Shown here: piece after piece, positions 34,599-43,350 of the stretch
Layout of the letters: each line of letters starts with the position of its first letter
How positions within the stretch are numbered: the stretch's first letter is position 1
Assembly: GCA_017479705.1 (NCBI GenBank)
Contig: JAFVCA010000052.1
Coordinates: 1 to 56,384 of the forward strand
Reading direction: 5' to 3'
Length of the DNA: 56,384 nucleotides
Source: Bacteroidales bacterium
GTDB lineage: Bacteria > Bacteroidota > Bacteroidia > Bacteroidales > P3
Notes under the pieces: generated by a model
Told to the model about the DNA's origin: nothing
The model's input: only the letters and a program-made list of their open reading frames with translations
The model's database searches: none
Translations under genes and position numbers: made by a program

Positions 34599-35183
34599 TT
34601 ATTTGAGGAGTGGATTTTTGCGTATGTTGCCGGTGTTGAGGAAGTGGACGAGGTCCATCATCTCATACCACCGCAGGGCGTGGTGCAGGGGACCGTATTC
34701 GAGCAGTTCGGTAGGGTGGTAGTCCGGGTGGGTGATGGCGAATTCAGAGGGCTGGTGCGTGCCGCTGAGGGTGGTGAGAATGACCTTGTGAGGCCATTGA
34801 ATGCGGTTGAACGCGGCGGCTTGTTGCGGCGTGCAGTTGTCGCCATCCATCAGGATGACGATGTTGTCCCAGTTGACGCGCCCTTTGCGTTCCTCCCATT
34901 TTGCGGCAGCCTGCTCCTGTGTCTTGTAGTGTGAGAAATAGACAGTCACGGGGCCATAGTCCCCCTCGAGGGTGGCAACAGGGTAGTTCCATTGTGAAGG
35001 GATGAAGGTGAGGGGCAGGGAGAGGTAGTGGCGCAGGTGGTTGCAGAAGGTGAAAAATTGCTCATGGTCGCGGATGCCGCAATTGATGGTGGGGGAGAGG
35101 AATTTCAGCCCCAGATCGTGGTAGACGATGCCGCCGATGCAGGTGTTTGTGATGAGCGAGAAGTTGCGGTTGCGCAGCCGCAT
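34599..35183 (-). CDS. DUF1919 polysaccharide-locus protein
   Basis: The 194-residue protein begins MRLRNRNFSLITNTCIGGIVYHDLGLKFLSP, a clear DUF1919 opening, and continues with INCGIRDHEQFFTFCNHLRHYL and KVILTTLSGTH. Proteins of this family are found in exopolysaccharide loci and have no proven reaction; glycosyltransferase- or phosphotransferase-like roles have been suggested. ATG 35183 is preferred: codons upstream to TTG 35261 are made of the locus intergenic repeat (ACACATTCACGAAATAAAAC) and look non-coding. It lies between the two GNAT paralogues. Confidence 0.78.
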   Translation of the reverse strand: MRLRNRNFSLITNTCIGGIVYHDLGLKFLSPTINCGIRDHEQFFTFCNHLRHYLSLPLTFIPSQWNYPVATLEGDYGPVTVYFSHYKTQEQAAAKWEERKGRVNWDNIVILMDGDNCTPQQAAAFNRIQWPHKVILTTLSGTHQPSEFAITHPDYHPTELLEYGPLHHALRWYEMMDLVHFLNTGNIRKNPLLK

Positions 35184-35284
35184 GCGACTCGCCAGCCTCA
35201 AGGTGTGCACGGCTATTTTCGTGAATGTTTTATTTCGTGAATGTGTTGATGTGTTAGTCAAGTTTGAATGTGTTAAGTGGAGCG

Positions 35285-36328
35285 TTATACGAATGCGTCG
35301 CCATCGCCTCCCTGCGCTGCGGCGTGGGGAGGGAGGGGAAACGAGGTCGGGAGTGAGTAGGAGATGGGGATGGTGGTTGCTTTGCTGAAGATGCCAAGGC
35401 GGACCACGTAGTCCGAGAGATCCTTGCTGCGGGTGGTAAAACTGTGTGCTTGAAGTTGGAGGATGTGCCCGATTATAGAGCCGAAGGCCGCCTCCTTGTG
35501 TTCCGGGCAGTAGTAGAGGTATTTGATGGAGAGCTCGCTGTCGGCCTGTCGGATGATGTAGAATGCAACAGGTTTGTTGTCTCGGATGATTTTCACTCCG
35601 CTTATCCAGTATCTGCCGACGTTGTCGGGAAATGGATTGGTGGATGCAGTGCGGTCCGCAAGTGGCGCCGTGTGCAGGAAGGGGTGCTGCATGATCCAGT
35701 CCAACATTTCCGCACTCCGTGGCAGCAGGTCTTTCCCCGAATGGGTGTGGATGAGTTGTGCGGTCTCAGGGTCGATGTTGTCGACGTATTGGATTGTGTA
35801 GTCTTTGGTCTCGGGTTGTGCTTTGAGGCGTTTGCGTCTGCTGAGCGGCTTCCAGCCGCGGTGCAGACTGTAGGAGGCAATTTGTTTCAGCGTGGGGTGC
35901 TTGAAGGTGGCAAGGGTGTGCTTGTATTGCGGGAAGTAGTGGGTCTGATGGCCGAAGTATTTGAAAATCTCAATGGTCTCGTCGGCGGCCCATGAGTCTA
36001 AGCAGCGGGCTGGTGTGTAGTGCTCCATCAGCGTCCCGACGGCTATGAGTGCGTAGCCTTTCCCTCGGTGGTCGGGGTGGCACCAGAGGGTGCTGAACCA
36101 GTAGTAGAGCTCCCCGCCCACACGGTCCGGGAAGAGGGCGGTGAAGGCCACGGTCTCCCCCTCTGCAATAACGGTGGCCACAACGGGGTCGTCGGGTTTG
36201 GCGTAGGGGTTGTGTACAATGGCTCGCGCACGTGTCCGGGTGATGACGGACTCGCTGAGCCCCGACCCGTCGTCGCCCTCAAGCCATTGGCCTATCTGGC
36301 CGACGGTGAATGTCCTAATCTCTACCAA
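35285..36328 (-). CDS. Two-lobed GNAT-family acyltransferase, paralogue B
   Basis: The 347-residue paralogue of the protein at 33246-34316: YYWFSTLWCHPDHRGKGYALIAVGTL near 78-102 is the GNAT acyl-CoA loop, NVGRYWISGVKIIRDNKPVAFYIIR and LSIKYLYYCPEH mark the second lobe, and it ends QGGDGDAFV. The pair must derive from one duplication, now separated by DUF1919 and the carrier protein. Two transferases with one carrier could attach the same acyl group at two positions or act in sequence. The start appears to be TTG 36328 or GTG 36325, since MVEIRTFT aligns with the IEIKTFT of the paralogue. Confidence 0.74.
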   Translation of the reverse strand: MVEIRTFTVGQIGQWLEGDDGSGLSESVITRTRARAIVHNPYAKPDDPVVATVIAEGETVAFTALFPDRVGGELYYWFSTLWCHPDHRGKGYALIAVGTLMEHYTPARCLDSWAADETIEIFKYFGHQTHYFPQYKHTLATFKHPTLKQIASYSLHRGWKPLSRRKRLKAQPETKDYTIQYVDNIDPETAQLIHTHSGKDLLPRSAEMLDWIMQHPFLHTAPLADRTASTNPFPDNVGRYWISGVKIIRDNKPVAFYIIRQADSELSIKYLYYCPEHKEAAFGSIIGHILQLQAHSFTTRSKDLSDYVVRLGIFSKATTIPISYSLPTSFPLPPHAAAQGGDGDAFV

Positions 36329-36339
36329 TTTTGTTTCTA

Positions 36340-36460
36340 TTTAGATTCTATTTAGATTCTCCTTTGATTGTGGATGAGAAATAATGAGGAGATAAAGTAA
36401 AGGTGTTAATCCAATTGAAAGGTGAAAATCGAAAATTGAAACGGGATGCAGACATGGTTG
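36340..36460. repeat. Intergenic repeat cluster
   Basis: Starts with a tandem TTAGATTCTATTTAGATTCT, followed by GTTAATCCAATTGAAAGGTG and AAAATTGAAACGGGATGCAG, the latter closely similar to 20880-20895. No gene. Confidence 0.6.
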
Positions 36461-38005
36461 TCACCTCTCCTTTTCAATTCGTGGCAGTAACGTGTTTTTC
36501 AGGGCCGTGCGGTCTATCTTTTCCGACTTGTTGGTAGGGAAGCTCTTCAGGAAGACTATCTTGGAGGGGAGCATGTAGTGCGGCAGCCTCTCTTGGAGGT
36601 ATTGTTTCAAGGGGGTGGGGTCCGAGGTCCCGCTCTCCACGAAGAGGGCAATCTCCGTCAGGCCTGTAGGGTTTGAAAAGGCGATGGCCACCGTCCGGTA
36701 TTGGCCGGAATAGAAGACCCGTGCATGGTATTCTATCTCGCCCAGTTCCACGCGGTAGCCCTGTATCTTGGCTTGCTGGTCAATGCGTCCGTAGTAAAGG
36801 ATGTTGCCGTCCTCCAACTGTGAGCATAGGTCGCCTGTGCGGTAATAGCGGGTGCTGGGTCCGTCGAATTGCAGCTGGGTGAATGCCGCCTGGTTCCGCT
36901 CGGGGTTGTTCCAATAGCCTTGGGTGATTTGGCCGCCGGCAATGCAGAGTTCCCCCTTCTGCCCACGGGGCAGGGCATGGCCCTCCTCGTCAACGATTAC
37001 TGCATGGACATTGGCAAGGGACTTCCCGATGGCTACCACACCGTTGGCGGAAAGGTTTTCGCCGTGGCGGCTCAGGTGGTAGCACGTGCAGTAGATGGTG
37101 CCCTCCGTGGGACCGTAGAAGTCATAGATTTCTGTGTTGGGCGCACAGGTAAACCAGTCTTCTATCAGGTCTATGGGGCAGGCTTCGGCCGTCAGGATTG
37201 TGGTGCGGAGGCTCTCTGTGCGCAGCTGGTCAAAATAGGGCCTGAGGTAGGTGAGCATGGATGGAGCCATGGCGGCGGAGGTGATGCCCTGCTCCATTAG
37301 CAGCGAGACGGCGTAGACGTACTTCACCTGCCCGTAAGGGATGGTGTAGACGCACGCGCCGCGCAGCAGGGCGGTCAGGAAGGCCTGGATGCTGACGTCG
37401 AAAGTGAGGTCGAACGCCTGTAGGCAACGGTCGTCGGGTCCCATGGCAAAGCCCGTCTGCCAGAATGAGTCGATGAAGGAGGCCAGGTTGAGCCTTGAGA
37501 TGCACACGCCTTTCGGGGTTCCCGTGCTCCCTGACGTGAAGAGGATGTATGCCAAGGTGTTGTCCTCTACCTCGAGGGGTGGGAAGTCCTCCTCTGTTGT
37601 CGGCAAGTGCGTGGAGCAGAGGGTTTGCACCCCTTGGCCCCGTGCAGCGGCCACAAGCGAGTGGCCCTCGGCAGCGTGGAGCAGCAGCCCTGCGCCAGTC
37701 TGGTCTATAATGTTCAGGTTCCTCACATCAGGCTGTAGGGGGTGGAGGGGGACGTAAGCCAAGCCCTCCCACCACAGGGCGATGATGGAGGCGTAAGTGT
37801 CGATGTGGTCATTGACCAGCAGGGCCACCGTCTGCCCCATGGAGTGGAACTGGCGGACTGCCGCACGGATGGAGCGGACCCTTTCGGCAAGATGGCCGTA
37901 GGTGTAGAGCTGACCGCCGATGCAGAAGGCTGGCCGGCCGGCACTCCGTTGCATGGCCTCGCTGAGCGGGAGGATTATTTGTTGGGAGAATGTAATTGCT
38001 GGCAT
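36461..38005 (-). CDS. NRPS/DltA-like amino-acid-adenylating enzyme
   Basis: The 514-residue stand-alone adenylation domain has AMP-binding motif ILFTSGSTGTPKGV near 160, A4 AFDLTFDVS near 205, A5 YDFYGPTEGT near 302, A7 YYRTGDL near 388, A8 YYGRIDQQAKIQGYRVELGEIE near 404, and catalytic lysine in TNKSEKIDRTALK near the C-terminus. The aspartate of FDVS aligns with the A4 aspartate that binds the alpha-amino group in amino-acid-activating domains, favouring an amino acid substrate. Such enzymes form aminoacyl-AMP and load it on a carrier protein, as DltA does. ATG 38005 is preferred over an upstream start because MPAITFSQQI opens the fold; it overlaps the GT2 stop by 31 bases. Confidence 0.85.
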   Translation of the reverse strand: MPAITFSQQIILPLSEAMQRSAGRPAFCIGGQLYTYGHLAERVRSIRAAVRQFHSMGQTVALLVNDHIDTYASIIALWWEGLAYVPLHPLQPDVRNLNIIDQTGAGLLLHAAEGHSLVAAARGQGVQTLCSTHLPTTEEDFPPLEVEDNTLAYILFTSGSTGTPKGVCISRLNLASFIDSFWQTGFAMGPDDRCLQAFDLTFDVSIQAFLTALLRGACVYTIPYGQVKYVYAVSLLMEQGITSAAMAPSMLTYLRPYFDQLRTESLRTTILTAEACPIDLIEDWFTCAPNTEIYDFYGPTEGTIYCTCYHLSRHGENLSANGVVAIGKSLANVHAVIVDEEGHALPRGQKGELCIAGGQITQGYWNNPERNQAAFTQLQFDGPSTRYYRTGDLCSQLEDGNILYYGRIDQQAKIQGYRVELGEIEYHARVFYSGQYRTVAIAFSNPTGLTEIALFVESGTSDPTPLKQYLQERLPHYMLPSKIVFLKSFPTNKSEKIDRTALKNTLLPRIEKER

Positions 38006-38925
38006 TTGCGTTGCTTGATGATGAAAAGTGCGAATTTGGCGGCGGCGTGCAGGTCGTGCGATGTGAGGAGATGTTCCCAAGTCATTCTGACGGCCTTTTT
38101 CTTGTCGTGTTGGGCATAGTAGGTGATGCAGGAAGACAGGGTGTTGAGGTAATTCCTTTCGGCCAACGGAGTGCGGTTGACTTGGTAGAACTCACGGTCT
38201 ATGGTGTACGACGTTTCACAGTATTTGCCGTTGGAAATCATGCTGTTCACGCCCCCGGCGTGGTAGCGGTACACTCCGCCCACAAAGCTGAAGAGGCGGC
38301 CTTTGCCGACGGTGAGGAGGTGGTAGATTTCGTGCATGTCGCGGTAGTGCTTGTACTGCTTCTGCCACTGCGGCGTGAAGTTGCTGCGACGGAACACCAT
38401 GGTGAGCGGCTGCGTAATCCACCGCTCAAAGAACATGTCAAGGCTGATGTCCACCGCCTCCTCGCCGTGGGCGAAATAGCGGCCGCAATAGTCGCCGCTC
38501 AACGCACCGGTGTAGGTGTTGAGGTGCTGGCAACGGTGGAAACAGACGGAGTAGTCAGGGTGTGCCTCCATGAAGTCCACCTGACGTTGTAGTTTGTTCG
38601 GGTCGGTCCAGTAGTCGTCGCCTTCGCAGTAGGCTATGTATTTTCCACGCGCACGCTTGTAGTTGAACTCTATGTCCATACGGCCACCGTAGCCTTGTTG
38701 GTATTTGTTCTGCGTCTCGTAGAGGGGGAACACGATGTCAGGGTACCGCTTTTCGTATTCCCGCAGGATGGCTTCCGTGTGGTCGGTGGAGGCGTCGTCG
38801 TGAATCAGGATTTCGAAGGGAAAGGAGGTCTGTTGCATCAGGAATCCGTCAAGGCATTGGCGGATAAACTGCTCGTGGTTGTAGGTGAGGCAGCAGATGC
38901 TAACAAGGGGTGTTCGGTCACTCAT
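37975..38925 (-). CDS. GT2-family glycosyltransferase
   Basis: The 316-residue GT-A enzyme has PLVSICCLTYNHEQFIRQCLDGFLMQQT at the start, EILIHDDASTDHTEAILREYEKRYPDIVFPLYE near 38, and KYIAYCEGDDYWTDPNKL near 95 with the DDYW metal site. It belongs to the common O-antigen GT2 subfamily that starts with TYNHE. ATG 38925 overlaps the ATP-grasp stop by 8 bases; the longer open frame has poor N-terminal sequence. Confidence 0.9.
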   Translation of the reverse strand: MSDRTPLVSICCLTYNHEQFIRQCLDGFLMQQTSFPFEILIHDDASTDHTEAILREYEKRYPDIVFPLYETQNKYQQGYGGRMDIEFNYKRARGKYIAYCEGDDYWTDPNKLQRQVDFMEAHPDYSVCFHRCQHLNTYTGALSGDYCGRYFAHGEEAVDISLDMFFERWITQPLTMVFRRSNFTPQWQKQYKHYRDMHEIYHLLTVGKGRLFSFVGGVYRYHAGGVNSMISNGKYCETSYTIDREFYQVNRTPLAERNYLNTLSSCITYYAQHDKKKAVRMTWEHLLTSHDLHAAAKFALFIIKQRKCQQLHSPNK

Positions 38926-40147
38926 ATTCGATGACGAAATGGTTGTCGACTTGTTCTTCCAACAGGGCCATGGCTTCAGGGCTGTCGGTACAGGCAATGT
39001 AGTAGCCTATGCGGTTGCCGCCGTCGGTGGGGCGTTGGATGCGGTCGCCCTCTTTGAAGTTGAGCTGCCAGTGGAGGATGGCTTTTTGAGCGTCGAGGAA
39101 GTCACGGCCTTTGATGCTTTTTACAATTCCGCCCTCTTCTGTGGTGTCGAAGAACTTGACCATGGCCACGCGGTTGTTCCGCAGGGTCTGCGGGTCGATG
39201 ACGGTGGTGACGGGGTTGCCGACAAACATGTCGATGAGTATTCGGTAGTTGTCGATGCCGGTGAGGGCGGGAACGACATGGGAGGAGAGGAGTCCTCCAC
39301 CTCCGCGGGCTCCTATTTCCAACAGGTAGAACTCGCCGTTTTCGTAGCGGTATTCGGCATGGGTGAATCCGAAGGGCAGCCCGGAGAGTTCTACAAACTG
39401 GTTGTTCACGGCCCGTAGGCGGTCATAGTCGTAGCGGGGGTTGGAGTAGGAGAAATAGAGGTAGTTGTCCAAGTTCTTGTTGTAGGAGAACTGCTGCTTT
39501 TCCGATATGGCGAGGCAGACGTGGCCTTGAGGCAGACGGATGCCGTCCACGGAGAATTCGGCTCCAGAGATGAATTGTTCGCAGATCACTGCGTGGCGGT
39601 GGTGGGAGAAGGAGATGGATTGGTCAAAGAGGGCTACCAGCTGCTCCTCACTTTGGATGGTGAATACGCCACGGCTGCTGTTGGCGTCGATGGGTTTGAT
39701 GACTATCTTTGGAGCAGCGTCTGTATTCGTGGCCTTCAACCCGTTATAATACGCGACGGCCTCTGCGACGGTTTCGCATACCTTGTATTTTGGGCAGGGG
39801 AGCCCGTGGTCACGGCAGAAGTCGCGCATCAGCGATTTGTCAGTATAGAGGCGAGCCATCTCTTCGGTCTGGGTGGGAAGCCCCATCCGCGAGGAGACAT
39901 AGGCAAGGGTTGGGGTCGCAATGTCGCATTCGTCTGACATGACGGCTTTGACGTTGAGCTTTTTTGCCGCGGCAAGCACGGCCTCGCAGTCCAGAATGTC
40001 GGAGTAGACAATCTCGTCGGCATATTTGAATGCAGGGGCGTCGGGGTATGGGTGAACTACGGCCACACGGTATCCCAGCTCCTTGATTCGTTTAATCAAA
40101 GGAATCTGCCACACCGTCCCCGGCAGCACCATGATACAGTTGTCCAT
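38918..40147 (-). CDS. ATP-grasp ligase (carbamoyl-phosphate-synthase/PurK-like)
   Basis: The 409-residue ligase has a preATP-grasp Rossmann domain (ELGYRVAVVHPYPDAPAFKYADE), then ATP-grasp parts: KIVIKPIDANSSRGVF near 147, AVICEQFISGAEFSVDGI near 187, and EFYLLEIGARGGGGLLSSHVVPALTGIDNY near 274 with the Mg-binding Glu. This subfamily forms amide or peptide bonds between amino acids or hydroxy acids. It ends with a C-terminal domain of about 80 residues. It sits between a GT2 and an unrecognised gene. It could make the dipeptide or amide that decorates the glycan. Substrates are unknown. Confidence 0.85.
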   Translation of the reverse strand: MDNCIMVLPGTVWQIPLIKRIKELGYRVAVVHPYPDAPAFKYADEIVYSDILDCEAVLAAAKKLNVKAVMSDECDIATPTLAYVSSRMGLPTQTEEMARLYTDKSLMRDFCRDHGLPCPKYKVCETVAEAVAYYNGLKATNTDAAPKIVIKPIDANSSRGVFTIQSEEQLVALFDQSISFSHHRHAVICEQFISGAEFSVDGIRLPQGHVCLAISEKQQFSYNKNLDNYLYFSYSNPRYDYDRLRAVNNQFVELSGLPFGFTHAEYRYENGEFYLLEIGARGGGGLLSSHVVPALTGIDNYRILIDMFVGNPVTTVIDPQTLRNNRVAMVKFFDTTEEGGIVKSIKGRDFLDAQKAILHWQLNFKEGDRIQRPTDGGNRIGYYIACTDSPEAMALLEEQVDNHFVIEYE

Positions 40148-40150
40148 CTA

Positions 40151-41173
40151 TCAGATTATTTTGTTTATTCTTTGCAGATTAATGGTATCCTCTGTGGTGA
40201 GGTTTTTCTTGAAAGTCCCGTCGCCGTTGGCGATTCCGAGGATGGTGTGTGCGTCGAGGTAGTTGTCCACAACGATGTCGCCCGGATGGCCGAGGTATCC
40301 CCCGCTGACGACGGGGATGCCCCCGACAGTTGTGCGCCCAAGGCGCGAGGAGATGAGTTGGGTGGTTTCCATGAGGTTGACTACGGTGCCGGAGATGCCG
40401 GCACGGTCGTCAGAACGATAAATGTGTGCGCCGTTTCCGCGCTGGTTCTCGATGAACGATTGCGAGAAATTCTGGGTTCCGATGTCGTAAATGTATTTGA
40501 AACGTATGGCGGAGAGTTGGTCCAGCCAAGGGGTGGTATGCTGGATTTCGCAGCCAATGAGCACGTCAAGGTTTGAGTAGGAGGTGCTGTCCACGAGGTG
40601 GATGTGTTCGGATTCTATGGTAATGGTTCCGTGGGCTATGGGGAATTGGGGATTGGGGTACTCCTCTTTCAGCAGACATACGTCTATGCCCTTGTTGATT
40701 AGTTCCAGCAGCATCTGTGTGGCCAAAGGGTTGCGGCCTGTGAGCAGACGGGTGCATTCAAAGAGGTTTTTTTCGCAGTTTGTTTTCTCTATCTCCATCA
40801 TGAATGCGATGGCTGATGAGGTCCATGTGGCATAGTCGCTGTAGTAGGCTACGGACATTCCCTTGCTCTCCGCCAGCTGTTGGGCCGCGAGGCACAGCTG
40901 CCGGCTGTTGCTGCGCTTGTTGTCTGTGTCTATCATCACGGTGTCCACAATGCCCTCGGATTCCGCAATAATATAAGGGAGGTATTGCTCGTCGCCCAAA
41001 GCGACGAAGCCGATGATGTTGGTGATGCTTTCGCGCACGGAGGGGACGCGCGGGGTTGTGTCTTCCTCGCGGGTATGTTGAAGCAGGATGAGCACGGAGC
41101 GCTTGTTGGTGATTGTAACCAGGCGTTCCATCTCATGGATCATCTGTTTGAAACTGTCTTTAAAATCGGTCAT
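40151..41173 (-). CDS. Unrecognised 340-residue protein, possibly Rossmann-like
   Basis: No family recognised. The protein has no signal peptide or membrane helix. One segment near 140, NLFECTRLLTGRNPLATQMLLELINKGIDVCLLKEE, looks like a beta-alpha-beta nucleotide-binding unit but lacks a clear GxGxxG. A second conserved-looking segment, SSRLGRTTVGGIPVVSGGYLGHPGDIVVDNYLDAHTIL, is near 278. It sits 3 bases before the ATP-grasp gene and follows the aldolase gene across a repeat-bearing gap, so a role in making the small-molecule substituent is possible. A dehydrogenase is one guess. Confidence 0.6.
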   Translation of the reverse strand: MTDFKDSFKQMIHEMERLVTITNKRSVLILLQHTREEDTTPRVPSVRESITNIIGFVALGDEQYLPYIIAESEGIVDTVMIDTDNKRSNSRQLCLAAQQLAESKGMSVAYYSDYATWTSSAIAFMMEIEKTNCEKNLFECTRLLTGRNPLATQMLLELINKGIDVCLLKEEYPNPQFPIAHGTITIESEHIHLVDSTSYSNLDVLIGCEIQHTTPWLDQLSAIRFKYIYDIGTQNFSQSFIENQRGNGAHIYRSDDRAGISGTVVNLMETTQLISSRLGRTTVGGIPVVSGGYLGHPGDIVVDNYLDAHTILGIANGDGTFKKNLTTEDTINLQRINKII

Positions 41174-41267
41174 AGCTGAAATTGGAATGCGTTAATGCGT
41201 CAGTGAATGCGTGAATGTGTGAGTTTTATAACCCGCGGTGGTGCGCCGCTTTCAATTTTTCAATTGT
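41174..41267. repeat. Intergenic repeat with GC core
   Basis: Bases 41217-41260 read GTGTGAGTTTTATAACCCGC, GGTGGTGCGCCGC and TTTCAATTTTTC, matching 27990-28032 with few changes. Preceded by GAATGCGTTAATGCGTCAGT. Confidence 0.8.
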
Positions 41268-42284
41268 TTAAAAGGTTTTGTGTGAGTAGGCTGGAGTGAA
41301 TTCAAACTTCATACCTTCTTTAAGGCGTTTGGCTGCAAACTCGAAAAGTTCCTCAGACGGGTTGATGACGTTGATTTTGCATACTTCGGCCATCAGTGAG
41401 TCGGGGTCGATGCCATATTTGTCAGAGACTTTTTCGAGCAGGGTGGTGAAGGAGTCGTGGAAGTTGACGATGCCGACATTGATTTCCCGCTTGGAACTGC
41501 CTTTGGGCATGAGGTTGCCGATAACTTCCTCAGCGGTGGTGGCTAAGGAGAGGGCGTTGCAGGTGGTAGGCATGAGGTGGGCTTTCTGGAGGATGGCTAC
41601 GAGTGACTCTAATTGGGCGTTGCCGGCTCCGCGTCCCACGCCTTTCATGGTGCCGTCGACGAAGGTGGCTCCGGCCTCGACAGCGGCAAGGCTGTTGGCA
41701 TTGGCGAGGAGGAGGTTGTTGTGGCCGTGGAATCCAACATGGATATCGTAGAACTCCTTTATGGCTTCAACGTATGCCGCCACCTGCCGAGGGAGCATGC
41801 CGCCAGCGGAGTCCACGATGTAGATGCAGTCGGCTCCGGCGTCGACTATTTTTTCAGCCATGAGGGTCAGCTGGTAGCGGCTGATGGCGTAGGTCTTCAT
41901 GACGTTGCAGCTGACGAAGAGGCCTATGGATTTGGCGTTGCGGATGTGTTTGAGGGCGGAGTCGATGTCGTTGGCGTTGGCTCCAATGCGAAGGAATCCG
42001 CCGCCGTGGTCTTTGAACCATTTCATGTCGTCCTTTGTGCCATAGAAAAAGAACATGCCCAGAAGGGAGTCTCCCTTGCATGGTAGGCAGATGTCCATAA
42101 AGTCATTGTCGGTGAATGGGAAGTCGAACTTGTGGTAGGCCCCTAAGCCGAAGTTGTTGCCAATCTCAATGTAGGGAATGCCCGCGGCGGAGAGTGTGGA
42201 GACGATTTTCCGCAGCGCGTCGGGCGTCCATTTGTTTTTGGTGACGTATCCGCCGTCGCGTATGGTGCAGTCTAATATATTCAT
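41268..42284 (-). CDS. DRE-TIM aldolase/synthase (HMGL-like, MhpE-related)
   Basis: The 338-residue TIM barrel of the HMG-CoA-lyase superfamily starts MNILDCTIRDGGYVTKNKW, with catalytic arginine and metal aspartate in the first strand, HVGFHGHNNLLLANAN near 198 with the metal histidines, and DGTMKGVGRGAGNAQLE near 224. Members include 4-hydroxy-2-oxovalerate aldolase, isopropylmalate and citramalate synthases; this one lacks the synthase regulatory domain. The usual partner acetaldehyde dehydrogenase is absent, so a dedicated role in forming or cleaving a 2-oxo acid is likely. ATG 42284 fits the barrel start; the open frame upstream overlaps the GT2 gene. Confidence 0.82.
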   Translation of the reverse strand: MNILDCTIRDGGYVTKNKWTPDALRKIVSTLSAAGIPYIEIGNNFGLGAYHKFDFPFTDNDFMDICLPCKGDSLLGMFFFYGTKDDMKWFKDHGGGFLRIGANANDIDSALKHIRNAKSIGLFVSCNVMKTYAISRYQLTLMAEKIVDAGADCIYIVDSAGGMLPRQVAAYVEAIKEFYDIHVGFHGHNNLLLANANSLAAVEAGATFVDGTMKGVGRGAGNAQLESLVAILQKAHLMPTTCNALSLATTAEEVIGNLMPKGSSKREINVGIVNFHDSFTTLLEKVSDKYGIDPDSLMAEVCKINVINPSEELFEFAAKRLKEGMKFEFTPAYSHKTF

Positions 42285-42303
42285 GAGGTTTTGGAAGAAT
42301 GGG

Positions 42304-43350
42304 TTATTGCATGACGAGCCGATATAGTTTGTCCAAGGTCTTATCGTCTTTGTGTGAAGCACTCCTGATTTGTTTATACAGGAGGAGGATTCTTGCTATT
42401 CGAAACTTACTCCGAACTCCTTTTTGGCCGTTTGCATAGTATTTGGAGATGAACCCGTCAAATTGTTTGATATATTGAAGGGTTGTGTCTTGTAGGCGGA
42501 TTTTGCGGAGGATGGATTCCTTTGCAATGTGCACGAGGTTGAGGTTGGGTTGTGCGAGAAGGAGGTTCTTGAATTTGGGGAACAACTGGGCATGGTGGAA
42601 GGGAAGCATGGCGTAGAGCAGTTCACGGTCCCACCCTTTGTCTGAATTGCTTATGCTTGTCCCGTATTGGACCCATACGTAGTCGGCTCTGTCTATAAAA
42701 ACAACTTTGCCCAGCTGGAGGTGGTGGTATGTAATGACGGTGTCGTCATACCATTTGCCGTATTTTTCAGCGGGGTTTTCCTCAGCATTCCGCCGAATCA
42801 TGTATGTGGGGTTGACACCGATCAAATCGTTCTGAATAATAGCGGAGTAGTCAAGGACTGCACCGTCTTTCAGGATTGGGTGACGAGGCCAGGCGTAGCC
42901 GGTCTCTAATGGCGAACGGTCTTTGACTTGCCAAACCCGTTGTTGGCACATGGCACATTCGGGGTGGCTCCTCAGGGCGTTTAACTGGGTCTGGTATATG
43001 TCGTCGCTCCGCAGGTAGTCGTCGGCGTCGATGTTTACAAAGAATTCCCCCTGCGCATGCTTGTACACGGTGGCTTTGTTCCATCCGCAGCGTTCGGAGC
43101 GCGTCAAGGGGTGGCATTCGTCCGAGTTGCAGAGGATGCCGTGTATTACGGGATGTTTTTTCTCGTATTCCTCAATAATCTCCCAAGTGCCGTCGTCTGA
43201 ACGGTCGTCGGAGACGATGACTTCGTAGGGGACGTCGATTTGTTGTTTCAGAATACTGTCCAAGCATCGCGCAATGTAGTCGCGCTGGTTGTGAGAGATT
43301 ACAAGTATGCTCAGAATTATATCCTGCCCGTGCATTGTTTCTATTGCCAT
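42304..43350 (-). CDS. GT2-family glycosyltransferase
   Basis: The 348-residue GT-A enzyme has ILSILVISHNQRDYIARCLDSILKQ near 10, YEVIVSDDRSDDGTWEIIEEYEKKHPVIHGI near 40, and EFFVNIDADDYLRSDDIY near 98 with the DADD metal site. The C-terminal part is helical and basic. ATG 43350 (MAIETMHG) overlaps the ABC ATPase stop by 10 bases, indicating coupling to export genes. Thirty upstream codons of the open frame are rejected. Confidence 0.88.
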   Translation of the reverse strand: MAIETMHGQDIILSILVISHNQRDYIARCLDSILKQQIDVPYEVIVSDDRSDDGTWEIIEEYEKKHPVIHGILCNSDECHPLTRSERCGWNKATVYKHAQGEFFVNIDADDYLRSDDIYQTQLNALRSHPECAMCQQRVWQVKDRSPLETGYAWPRHPILKDGAVLDYSAIIQNDLIGVNPTYMIRRNAEENPAEKYGKWYDDTVITYHHLQLGKVVFIDRADYVWVQYGTSISNSDKGWDRELLYAMLPFHHAQLFPKFKNLLLAQPNLNLVHIAKESILRKIRLQDTTLQYIKQFDGFISKYYANGQKGVRSKFRIARILLLYKQIRSASHKDDKTLDKLYRLVMQ

